From CAYSHJ01 sp964589725 (lineage in GTDB: Bacteria > Planctomycetota > Planctomycetia > Planctomycetales > Planctomycetaceae): DNA of 21,091 nucleotides. The stretch spans positions 1-21,091 of the forward strand of contig CAZPUJ010000141.1 in the NCBI GenBank assembly GCA_964589725.1. The letters are read 5' to 3'. Position numbers and translations under genes: made by a program. The first letter of the stretch is position 1; each line of letters starts with the position of its first letter. The notes below the pieces were generated by a model. It was not told the DNA's origin and searched no databases. It saw only the letters and a list, made by a program, of their open reading frames with translations. This document shows, one piece after another, positions 7,448-16,000 of the stretch.

Positions 7448-9162
7448 TTTGGGCTCTCAGGTTGGTAAGTCGGCGCATGCCGGAACGGCGTCTCCAAAAC
7501 CAGCAAGCACATCGCCGTAATGTAGAGTCGACCGGCTTTCTCGGCGTATTCTTCGTTGGCTCCAAACAGCTCCTTGCCGATCTTCGGCGACCAACTGCCG
7601 AGGATGTCGTTTCCGGGCGTGCGACCTCCCGCGACCTGGCTGTCGAGGATCTGTTGACTGACCTGGTCGTACCACTCGGTCCACCGCTGGCCGCCAAGGT
7701 TGTGCAACACCTGAGCCGTGTAGTACCAGGCATAGACATTGCGTTTGCCAGGCTTCCATTCCGGGCGGTGTTCTTCGGACAGCAAATACTCGATCGCGTC
7801 AACGTGTTGCGGATGATCCTTTGGCCAGCCGAGCCATTGTCGGCAGAGAACCCCTTCCGCAGTCATCGCCGGCGAAACTTTGCTGCTGGGATCGGCCGGC
7901 TGGTATTTGTAGCGGGCACCCTGTTGTTCCGAGACGGAATCAAGGAATAACGCCGCGCGTTGAAAGTTATCGAACGGCACGTCGAACTTTGCCATGCGAG
8001 CCGAATGCAAGGCCATCAACGCCCAGCCGGTGACCGACAAGTCTCCCATCGAGCTTCCCGCTTGAGGCTGATACCGCCAGCCACCGTTCTGCGGATGCTG
8101 TGATTCGAGCAAGAACTTGACGGCGCGCTGGCATGGCTGTTTCAAGAACGGATCGCCGGTCAGGGCGTAAGCTTCGCACAGAGCGATCGTTGCTTGTGAG
8201 TGCGCGTAAAACGCGGTCTGGCGACCGAGTTCTTCGTGATCGTGCAAATCGCCATTCGCCTTTTGGATCGACTTCAAGAACGCGATCCCCTTAGCGACCG
8301 CTTTCGAGTGCTGGCCGCCCGTCGTCGTGTGGCCATCGCCAAGCAATGCCAATAACGCCAGAGCCGTCGCTCCCGTGTCGGTCCGAATCGTCCGGTCACC
8401 CGGGTTCGGATAGCCACCTTCGTGCAATCGCCAGTTACCTCCCTTGCCTTGCTGCCGGACGAGCCACGCCAAACCCCTGGAAATGCCACCCTCGGTCTTC
8501 GAGTCGATTTTCATATTCTGGAAGATCGCCGAGCGACCTGCACCGGTGCGACCCGCCAGCGCGTCGCCAACTCCGACTGGTTTCGCCTGCTGCGATGCGG
8601 CTCCGCTCTTATCGTCCGAACTTTGGACGTTTGTCTTGTCTTTCGTTGGTATGAAGCCCGTGGACGTTTTCACGGCACTGAGCTGCAACGACTCCAGCTT
8701 GACCGGCTGACTCATCGCTTCTTTGATGCTCGTCGACGGTAACGGTGTCCAACCGGCATTCAAAATAGTCGGTCGCCCTTCGCCCCCTGCCGGTAAGACC
8801 CACAGCCCGAAGAGAATCAACAACAAGCTGTGCAACCCGATACTCGTCAGCAGCCCTTCGCGATTCGTGTCCAATTCGTGACGCAGCCGGGAGGTGAACC
8901 CGACGATGGGACGAATCGTGGAAACGTCGGCCTTCAGAGTCAGAAAGAACTGTGGAATGTTGGCGATTCGCTTCGCCGGCTTCTTGGCCGTCTTGGGCCG
9001 GCGGGATTGAGAGTGGATCGCCGAGTCGTCCGAGTTCCTTTGCGTCGGAGTTGGCTCGGATTCGTCCGCGCTGGGTTGTACACGAACTTCCCGATCAGAC
9101 GCTTGGTTGCGAAACCAAGTCGGCTTTTGCGGCGGCGTCGGAGGAAAAGGAAGCTGCGACAT
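7444..9162 (-). CDS. Membrane-anchored prenyltransferase/squalene-oxidase repeat protein
   Basis: This 572-residue protein has a Pro/charged cytoplasmic N-terminus (1-100) and a single transmembrane helix at about 105-124 (LLTSIGLHSLLLILFGLWVL). A low-complexity linker follows, then an alpha/alpha-toroid domain from about 225 to 560. The toroid shows QW-like repeats: GLAWLVRQQGKGGNW at 230-244, GIAFLKSIQKANGDL at 292-306 and AVKFLLESQHPQNGGW at 347-362. This domain class is found in squalene cyclases and protein prenyltransferases, but also in many planctomycete proteins of unknown role. No cyclase DxDD motif was noticed, so terpene cyclase activity is unlikely. It is coupled to the creatininase gene by a 4-nt overlap. 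The toroid probably faces the periplasm. Confidence 0.78.
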   Translation of the reverse strand: MSQLPFPPTPPQKPTWFRNQASDREVRVQPSADESEPTPTQRNSDDSAIHSQSRRPKTAKKPAKRIANIPQFFLTLKADVSTIRPIVGFTSRLRHELDTNREGLLTSIGLHSLLLILFGLWVLPAGGEGRPTILNAGWTPLPSTSIKEAMSQPVKLESLQLSAVKTSTGFIPTKDKTNVQSSDDKSGAASQQAKPVGVGDALAGRTGAGRSAIFQNMKIDSKTEGGISRGLAWLVRQQGKGGNWRLHEGGYPNPGDRTIRTDTGATALALLALLGDGHTTTGGQHSKAVAKGIAFLKSIQKANGDLHDHEELGRQTAFYAHSQATIALCEAYALTGDPFLKQPCQRAVKFLLESQHPQNGGWRYQPQAGSSMGDLSVTGWALMALHSARMAKFDVPFDNFQRAALFLDSVSEQQGARYKYQPADPSSKVSPAMTAEGVLCRQWLGWPKDHPQHVDAIEYLLSEEHRPEWKPGKRNVYAWYYTAQVLHNLGGQRWTEWYDQVSQQILDSQVAGGRTPGNDILGSWSPKIGKELFGANEEYAEKAGRLYITAMCLLVLETPFRHAPTYQPESPK

Positions 9163-9235
9163 GATGCGGCATGGTAACGAAAAACCACTCTCCGATCAGC
9201 GGCACCGTCGCGCCGGCATTGACACCCTGCCGCCG

Positions 9236-9263
9236 CGAACGATTGATGCCGTGGCATCGTTCG
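9236..9263. repeat. Imperfect hairpin upstream of the toroid-repeat gene
   Basis: CGAACGAT (9236-9243) and ATCGTTCG (9256-9263) form an 8-bp inverted repeat with a 12-nt loop. An alternative pairing uses GATGCC and GGCATC around a GT loop. It lies 74 nt upstream of the 9162 start on the minus strand and 70 nt downstream of the isomerase stop. It could be an operator, an attenuator or chance. There is no U-tract on either side, so a classical terminator is unlikely. Confidence 0.35.
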
Positions 9264-9298
9264 TAGGACGGACATGCAGATATCAAAAATCACACCGC

Positions 9299-9343
9299 GT
9301 GACTACGCACTGTGTGACTACGCACTGTGTGACTACGCACTCT
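9299..9343. repeat. 15-bp tandem repeat, three copies
   Basis: The unit GTGACTACGCACTGT is repeated head to tail at 9299-9313, 9314-9328 and 9329-9343. The third copy differs at the penultimate base. The last copy contains the TAG stop and final codons of the isomerase gene on the minus strand. With no spacers between units this is a minisatellite, not a CRISPR. Confidence 0.9.
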
Positions 9344-10259
9344 GTCGAGGGATGAAGTTTCGCAAGTAGGTGGCACTCTGACGCAGCGACGCTTTACGGG
9401 AGTCGAGAGTGTCTTCGTACGCCCGATCTTCGACCTCGACACATACGGGGCCGCGATAGCCGACGTCGGTGAGCACCGAAAAGAACTTGCCCCAATCTAC
9501 GTCTCCCATACCGGGCAGTTTGGGGACATGATATTCCAACGGATGGGCCAGAATTCCGACTTCGTTCAGACGATGCCGATCGACTCGCACGTCCTTCACG
9601 TGAACGTGGAACAACCGGTCTTTGAAATCGCGTAGCGGCTGCAAATAGTCCATGTGCTGCCAGATCAGGTGCGACGGATCAAAGTTCAGGCCGATGTTTG
9701 GGCTGCCCAGTTCCTCGAACATCCGTCGCCAGATCGCCGGGCTGATCGCCAGGTTCTTGCCTCCCGGCCATTCGTCTTTGCTGAACAGCATCGGGCAGTT
9801 CTCGATTCCGATGCGGACTCCTTTGTCTTCGGCGAACTTGATCAACGGCCGCCAGGTGTCGAGGAATCTCGGCCAGTTGTCGTTGACCGACTTCGTCCAG
9901 TCGCGGCCGATAAAGGTATTCATCTGCCGGAGCCCGAGCGTTTCGCAGGCGGCGATCACTTGGCGAATGTGTTCGACGGCGGCGTTGGCTTCGTCGCTGT
10001 TCGGACTGAGCGCGTTCGGGTAATAGCCCAAGCCGCTGATCGAGACGCCGTGTTTGGCGATAGTGTTTTGGACCTTATTCGCCTCGCCCGACCCGAAGTT
10101 AGTCACATCGACGTGCGTGACGCCGGCGTAGCGTCGCTCCGCCTTGCTGACAGGCCAGCACATCAGCTCGACACAATCGAACCCTTCCGTGTTCGCGACA
10201 GAGCAGACTTCGTCGAGCGACAGTTCAGGCAGAATGGCACTGACGAAACCGAGTTGCAT
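9333..10259 (-). CDS. Sugar phosphate isomerase/epimerase (TIM barrel)
   Basis: This 308-residue cytoplasmic protein has the xylose-isomerase-like TIM-barrel fold (AP endonuclease 2 superfamily, PF01261). It typically binds a divalent metal and interconverts sugars or inositol derivatives. Probable ligand motifs are IGIENCPM at 150-157 (E153), NFDPSH at 192-197 (D194), LFHVHVKD at 216-223 (H218 or H220) and VCVEVED at 272-278 (E275). The start at 10259 (MQLGFVSAILPE) is chosen over an upstream in-frame ATG because barrel strand 1 begins immediately and GGAAAGGG lies upstream; longer forms read through non-conserved sequence. The stop falls in a 15-bp tandem repeat. The exact substrate is unknown. 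Confidence 0.85.
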   Translation of the reverse strand: MQLGFVSAILPELSLDEVCSVANTEGFDCVELMCWPVSKAERRYAGVTHVDVTNFGSGEANKVQNTIAKHGVSISGLGYYPNALSPNSDEANAAVEHIRQVIAACETLGLRQMNTFIGRDWTKSVNDNWPRFLDTWRPLIKFAEDKGVRIGIENCPMLFSKDEWPGGKNLAISPAIWRRMFEELGSPNIGLNFDPSHLIWQHMDYLQPLRDFKDRLFHVHVKDVRVDRHRLNEVGILAHPLEYHVPKLPGMGDVDWGKFFSVLTDVGYRGPVCVEVEDRAYEDTLDSRKASLRQSATYLRNFIPRQSA

Positions 10260-10402
10260 GAGGAACCCTTTCCAACTTCCGTGAGTCAGTGAGGCAGAGA
10301 TGTTCATCCGCCCAAACTGCGACAAGGCACCATCGTATCGAGAGACTCGATTCGAACCGAGTCGCACAAGCCTGCGGCACACTGCCGGCTAATTTGTGAG
10401 TT

Positions 10403-10495
10403 TGGGTGGCACGCCCTGACCATCGGGAAGGGCGTGTGGATTGTGTTGTCCTCGGATTTCCACGCCCTTCCCGATGGTCAGGGACGTGCCACCCA
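10403..10495. repeat. Palindromic hairpin element, copy B
   Basis: Two nearly identical arms of 34 and 35 bp (10403-10436 and 10461-10495) are inverted around a 24-nt loop. They differ by one inserted T. Both contain GGGTGGCACG, CCCTGACCATCGGGA and AAGGGCGTG, the same core as copy A. The stem is long enough to form a very stable hairpin or cruciform. Its position between divergent promoters makes a terminator role unlikely. No clear flanking direct repeat was found for this copy. Confidence 0.88.
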
Positions 10496-10554
10496 CGACC
10501 GCAACCTTTCGCCAAATGGAATTTCGAGTCAGCCGTGCTCGCTCCCTTCCCGGC

Positions 10555-10584
10555 TTGCCTGACGATCAATCAGCCGACGATAAT
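10555..10584 (+). promoter_or_regulatory. Candidate sigma70-type promoter for DUF1501
   Basis: A -35-like TTGCCT (10555-10560) and a -10-like GATAAT (10579-10584) are separated by 18 nt. Transcription would start near 10591, leaving a short leader before the ATG at 10633. The -35 matches the E. coli consensus at 4 of 6 positions and the -10 at 5 of 6. Planctomycete promoters are poorly characterised, so this is tentative. Confidence 0.4.
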
Positions 10585-10632
10585 GGAGGCGTTCGTTTTT
10601 GGCCGATCTTTTCGAAGGAAAGGACGCTTGCC

Positions 10633-12078
10633 ATGCACCGGCCGCCGTTCATCGATCCGCTATTTGGACCGAGTTCTTCGCTGCTCAACCGCCGCGACGT
10701 GTTGCGAGTCGGCTCGCTCAGCATCGCCGCCACGCTGATACCGGAAACGCAGCAGGTTCAGGCCGAGGTCACGCCACACGGGACGTTCGGCAAGGCCAAG
10801 TCGGTCGTCTATCTGTGGATGGGTGGAGGTGTCACGCACCTCGAATCGTTCGACCCCAAGCCGGAAGCTCCTGAAGAAATTCGCGGAACGCTCGATGCGA
10901 TCAACACAAAACTTCCCGGCGTGCAATTCTGCGAGGCCTGTCCCAATTTGGCTCGCATCGCCGATCAGCTTGCCGTGGTCCGCAGCTTCTCGCACGACAG
11001 CAACGACCATCTACTGAGCCAGGCCTATACGCTCTCCGGCCGCAAGGTGACGATGGCTCAGCTCTTCTCCGAGCCAAACATTGGGTCGCTCGTTTGGCAT
11101 CTACAAGGTTCGCGAAACGGCTTGCCCGGCTACATCGCCGTGCCGGGGATCACTCGGCCCGGCCCGCCGCCGTATGCCTTGTTTGTTGGTGGTTGGTTGG
11201 GAGACCAGTACGCTCCATTCTGCGTCGGCGGTCAGCCGGAGCAGCCCGACTTCACGGTCGGCGAGAAATCCGAGAACCCGTCGCCGCTCAGTGACGAAGA
11301 CCTGCGGCCCAAGCTGCTCGACATGCCGGAAGGTGTCTCGCTGACACGGCTCGATCGCCGAGTCGCCCTGCGGCAGACGTTTGATCAAGCTCAGCGCAAC
11401 ATCGAACGGCAACGACTTGCCGAAGCCGTGGACGGCAATTTCAAAAGCGCACTCGGCCTACTGACCTCCCGCAAGATTCGCGAAGCATTCGACGTCCGCA
11501 AGGAAACGGACGCCGTGCGTGACGCCTACGGCCGAACCAAAATCGGCGGCCGCTGCCTGATGGCCGCGCGGCTGGTCGAAGCCGGCGCGCGATTCGTCAT
11601 GGTTGATTACGGCTACGATCCGGACTACGGCAACCTGTGGGACAATCACAACGTCCCCGAACAGAAATTCCCGCACATCAGCCAGATGGCGATGCGCGGC
11701 TACCACGTCGCCGGCATGGATCGAGCCTTCGCCGCGTTGATTACCGATCTGAAACAACGCGGATTGCTCGACGACACGCTGGTCGTGTTCCTGACCGAAT
11801 TCGGCCGCACCCCGAAAATCAACAAAGGTGGTGGACGAGACCATTGGGGCGCGTGCGGCTCGATCTTCTTCACCGGCGCGGGAACCAAGGTCGGCCAAGT
11901 CGTCGGAGCCAGCGACAAGCAAGCGGCATATCCGACCAGCAAACCCTACGGCCCTGCCGACATCGCCGCCACGATTTATCACGCGCTCGGCATCGACCAC
12001 GAGTCGCGCGTCGCCAACAAAGAAGGTCGTCCGATGTTCGTCCTCGACCACGGCCAGGTGATCGAAGAGATTGTCGGC
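10633..12078 (+). CDS. DUF1501 protein with Tat signal
   Basis: This is a DUF1501 (PF07394) protein of about 482 residues, a family with an alkaline-phosphatase/sulfatase-like fold that is massively expanded in Planctomycetota and usually paired with PSD1 cytochromes. A twin-arginine signal (NRRDVLRVGSL, R20-R21) is followed by a hydrophobic stretch, so export through Tat is expected. Typical motifs are VYLWMGGGVTHLESFDPKP near the N-terminus, SFSHDSNDH in the middle, and FLTEFGRTPKIN followed by GGGRDHW toward the C-terminus. The start at 10633 is preferred over the in-frame ATG at 10441 because a good Shine-Dalgarno lies about 8 nt upstream and the longer form would run through hairpin element B. 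The stop is at 12079-12081. The biochemical role of the family is not established. Confidence 0.88.
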
Positions 12079-12133
12079 TGACACGCATGAAAAAACGAAA
12101 ATGAACTGGCGGTGCCCGGCACGGGAGTCGGCC

Positions 12134-13000
12134 ATGATTCGGTTCGCGTCTGTTTGTCTCGTTGCGTTTGTCACAGCGTTTGTGTGCGCGCCGGTGTGCT
12201 TCGCTCAAAACAAAAATAGCAAGAGCAAGTCGTCGCAAGAAAAGCGCGACGACCAGAAAATCCAGAACGAGAAACAAGACGTCAAAGAAGCTCAGGACCA
12301 ACTCAAAGACGACCAAAAGGAATTTCAGGACGCTCAGAAGGCGCTGGCCGAAGCGGAGGGTCGAGAGAAGGCGGCTCGGCAGAGACAGGACGAGGTTCGT
12401 AAGCGAATCGAAGTCCAGGCCGAGAAGAACTCCGGCATCGACAAGGCTCTGGCCGAGCAGTACGCCGCCAAAAGGACTTACGATGAAGCGGCGTCGCCGG
12501 TGTTGAAGTCATTCAAACAGACCAAGGAGTACCAAACCGCCATCAAGAAAGTGGACGAGGCCAAAGCTCGCCTGAAAACGTTGCGTGAGGACACCTCGCC
12601 AAACGCCGAAACGAAACGTCAAGAGATTGGCCAAGCCAGCAAAGACGCACTGGCCGCCAGCGAACTCGAGACCAAGGCTCTCGAAGGCGATTCCACCACG
12701 AAATCCGCGCGAGCCAAGCTGGCCGATGCTCAAGATCGCGTGAATCAAATCCGAGTGAAAATCCGCAACACCATCGACGCCGATCCAGAGATCAAATCCG
12801 CGGTGCAAGCCATGCGAGCCGCGGCCGACGCTTCCGAAGCCGCCGACAAAATGGTCCAACGTATCCGTGACAAGATCGCCGCTGACACCGCCAAGTTGGC
12901 TCGCGAACAACAACAGGTCAGACAGGCGGAACTGCAAGACAAACAAAACGATGGCAAGAACAACAATAAGATCAAGAAAAACAATAAAGGCAAGAAATGA
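12134..13000 (+). CDS. Secreted Lys/Glu-rich coiled-coil protein
   Basis: This is a 288-residue protein with a clear N-terminal signal peptide (MIRFASVCLVAFVTAFVCAPVCFAQ, split here as MIRFASVCLVAF then VTAFVCAPVCFAQ). The remainder is almost entirely helical and charged, rich in K, E, D, Q and A, with heptad-like spacing over about residues 45-270, and ends in an Asn/Lys tail (KNNNKIKKNNKGKK). No domain was recognised. The start at 12134 is taken because it places the signal sequence at the N-terminus and GGGAG lies just upstream; an earlier ATG at 12071 would overlap the DUF1501 gene. Its stop overlaps the next start (ATGA at 12997-13000), so it is probably translationally coupled to the PSD1-type gene. 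Function unknown; a periplasmic scaffold or chaperone is only a guess. Confidence 0.75.
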   Translation: MIRFASVCLVAFVTAFVCAPVCFAQNKNSKSKSSQEKRDDQKIQNEKQDVKEAQDQLKDDQKEFQDAQKALAEAEGREKAARQRQDEVRKRIEVQAEKNSGIDKALAEQYAAKRTYDEAASPVLKSFKQTKEYQTAIKKVDEAKARLKTLREDTSPNAETKRQEIGQASKDALAASELETKALEGDSTTKSARAKLADAQDRVNQIRVKIRNTIDADPEIKSAVQAMRAAADASEAADKMVQRIRDKIAADTAKLAREQQQVRQAELQDKQNDGKNNNKIKKNNKGKK

Positions 13001-16000
13001 CACAACGTGCGGCGGTGACAAACTCGGCCGCAACTGGGAGCGTGTGGCGGTTGGCCAGCCGATGGTTGTGGGCCATTCTGGCGGCGGTCGCTGGCAGCGG
13101 TGTCGCGAACGCCGCCGACCTGTTTCGTGACCGCGTGGTCCCGGTCATTCAGCGTCGCTGTCTGATCTGTCATAACAGCCTCGACCACAAGGGCGGGTTC
13201 GCAATTCAGGCTCGCGAGGAACTGACGAAGAGTGGCTTCATTGAAGAAGGCAAGCCGGGTGAGAGTCATTTGCTCACGGTGCTGCGGTCCCAAGACGGCA
13301 AGCGACCGGCGATGCCGAAGAATGGTGAGCCGCTCAAGACGGACGAAGTCGCCGCGATTGAAACGTGGATTGCGGAGGGAGCCAAGTGGCCGGACGGATT
13401 TCGGATTGAAGAAGCCGTCGTCACGAATACCGATTGGTGGTCCTTTCGTCCCGTCGTGAGACCTGCGGTGCCGGAAATCCGCAATCCGCAATCCGCAATC
13501 CGCAATCCCGTCGATGCGTTCGTTCTCGCGAAGCAGCGCGTGCATGGCTTGTCACCGTCGCCCGAAGCCGACCGGCGCACGTTGATCCGTCGGTTGACGT
13601 ATGACCTCGCTGGCTTGCCCCCGCTGCCGGAGGAGGTTGATGAGTTTGTGAGCGATCCCGATCCGACGGCTTATGAACGGCTGGTCGATCGGCTGCTCGA
13701 TTCGCCGCACTACGGAGAGCGTTGGGGCAGGCATTGGTTGGACGTCGCAAGATACGCCGACACGTGCGGGTACGACAAAGACAAGCTCCGGCCGAATGCG
13801 TGGCCGTATCGCGATTACGTGATCCGGTCGTTCAACGAAGACAAGCCGTACGCGCGGTTCGTCGAAGAGCAGATCGCCGGCGACGTGTTGTATCCCGGCA
13901 CGCCGGACGGAATCCTTGGTCTCGGCTTCATTGCAGCGGGGCCGTGGGATTTCATTGGGCACGTCGAAGTGCCCGAATCGAAGATCGACGGCAAGATCGC
14001 TCGGCATAACGACCGCGACGAGATGGTGACGGCGACGCTCAACACGTTTTGCAGCGTGACGATTCAGTGTGCTCAGTGTCACAACCACAAGTTCGACCCG
14101 TTCACGCAGCAGCATTACTACGGCCTGCAAGCGGTCTTCGCCGCCGTTGATCGAGCCGAACGGCCGTACGATCTTGATCCGTCGATTGAGCAACAACGCC
14201 GCGACTTGCTCGCGACGCAACGCGACTTGCAAGCCAAGATCAGCCTACTTGAGAACGAGATTCGCCTCGCTGGCGGCGATGAGTTCACGCGGCTGGAAAA
14301 GGAGATCCAGGAACTGACTCCGAAAGCTCAGCCGCTCGCGAAGAAGCCGGAGTACGGCTACCACAGCGGGCTCGAATCGTCGCCCGACAAAGCGAAGTGG
14401 GTGCAGATTGATCTTGGCCAAGTCATCGAGATCGATCGCGTGGTTTTGCACGCCTGCCACGACGAATTCGGAGGGCTCGGTGCTGGGTTTGGATTTCCTT
14501 TGCGATATCGCGTCGATGCCGCCGAGACATCCGACGCCGTCGCCCAACTCACCCGAAGCGTCAGCGACGGCGAACGTAAAACCAGCGTCGAATCAAAGCC
14601 CAACACCGTTTCGCCCTCGCTGGCGCTTCGGGTTAGTTTGAGCGACCAGACGCAGGCCGACGTCCCGAATCCCGGACTCGTTCCGATCACGATCAACGCG
14701 AAGGGAACGAAGGCTCGATTCCTGCGCGTCACCGTCCCGAAACTTCGCGAGCGAACGAAAGACTTCATGTTCGCTCTCGCCGAAGTCGAGGTGCTGACCG
14801 CCGACGGCAAGAACGCCGCGCTCAACGCCGAGGTCACATCGCTCGATTCCATCGAAGCCCCGATTCGCTGGGGCAAGAAAAATCTGACCGACGGCATTTG
14901 GCCTCAAGCCGGAGACACCACCGCGATCGCGCAGCTCACGGAAGTTCAAAAGCAGCATCACGCGATACTCGACCGCATCAACACGCCCGAGCGAAGGACT
15001 CGCCGCGAGCAGTTGGACAAAGACCTAAAGGCAGCGCAGCAACAATTCGCGGCGCTGCCTCAAGGCCGTATGGTTCTCGCCGCCGCGACTGATTTCGACC
15101 CGGTCGGTGGATTTCAGCCGACGCAGGGCAAACCGCGCGACGTACAAGTCCTGCATCGCGGCAACGTGCTGCAACCACGCGGCGCCGCCAAGCCGGGGGT
15201 CCTGCCGATTCTGAAGGACGTCGCCGTCGAGTTCTCACTTCCTCCCGATCATCGCGAAGGAGACCGTCGTGCCGCGCTCGCCAAATGGATCACTCGCCCG
15301 GATCACCCGACGACCTGGCGTTCGATCGCGAATCGAATCTGGCAGTTCCATTTCGGCCAAGCGATTGTCGAAAGCCCAAACGACTTCGGCCGCATGGGCC
15401 GCTTGCCGTCGCATCCGGAGTTGCTGGATTGGCTAGCGGCGGAGTTGCGAGGTGAGAGCGATGCGAGCCCGACGCGCGAGCGAGGGGTTTCCGATCCCTC
15501 GCTTGCGCGTCGGGCTAGTATTGGGGCGTCCCTAAAACAACTCCATCGCCTGATCGTCACCAGTTCGACGTATCGCCAGCAGTCCGCTCATCGAGAGGAC
15601 GCGGCGACCATCGATGGCAGCAATCGGTATCTGTGGCGGATGAATCGGCGAAGGCTGGAAGCCGAGGAGATCCGCGATTCGATCCTCGCCGTCTCCGGCC
15701 GAATGAATCACCGCATGAACGGACCTGGTTTCTACTTGTTCGCGTTGGAACAAACTGCTCACTCGCCACACTACGAGTACCACAAGTTCGATCCCGAAGA
15801 CGCGGCCTCGCATCGCCGCAGCGTGTACCGGTTCATCGTGCGGTCGCAGCCGGACCCGTACATGACGACGCTCGACTGCGCTGACTCGTCGCAGAGCACG
15901 CCGCAGCGGGATGAGACGTTGACTTCGCTGCAAGCGCTGTCGCTGCTCAACAATCGACTCAGCCTGAGCATGTCTCGACATTTCGCTCGGCGGCTGGGGG

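Larger units (their letters stand above)
10260..10632. other. Divergent intergenic region, isomerase to DUF1501
   Basis: This 373-nt region separates two divergent genes. It holds hairpin element copy B (10403-10495), a candidate plus-strand promoter (10555-10584) and, at its right end, a purine-rich Shine-Dalgarno (AAGGAAAGGA) about 8 nt before the DUF1501 start. No credible gene was seen. A separate minus-strand promoter for the isomerase must lie here, but I could not pick one out. Confidence 0.6.

Noticed and set aside
9299..9343. CRISPR array
   Set aside because: Units are 15 bp, directly adjacent with no spacers, and no cas genes are present.
12745..14232. Minus-strand frames of about 266 and 226 codons opposite the helical and PSD1-type genes
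   Set aside because: No recognisable domain; the plus strand carries clear haem motifs and DUF1549 blocks throughout.
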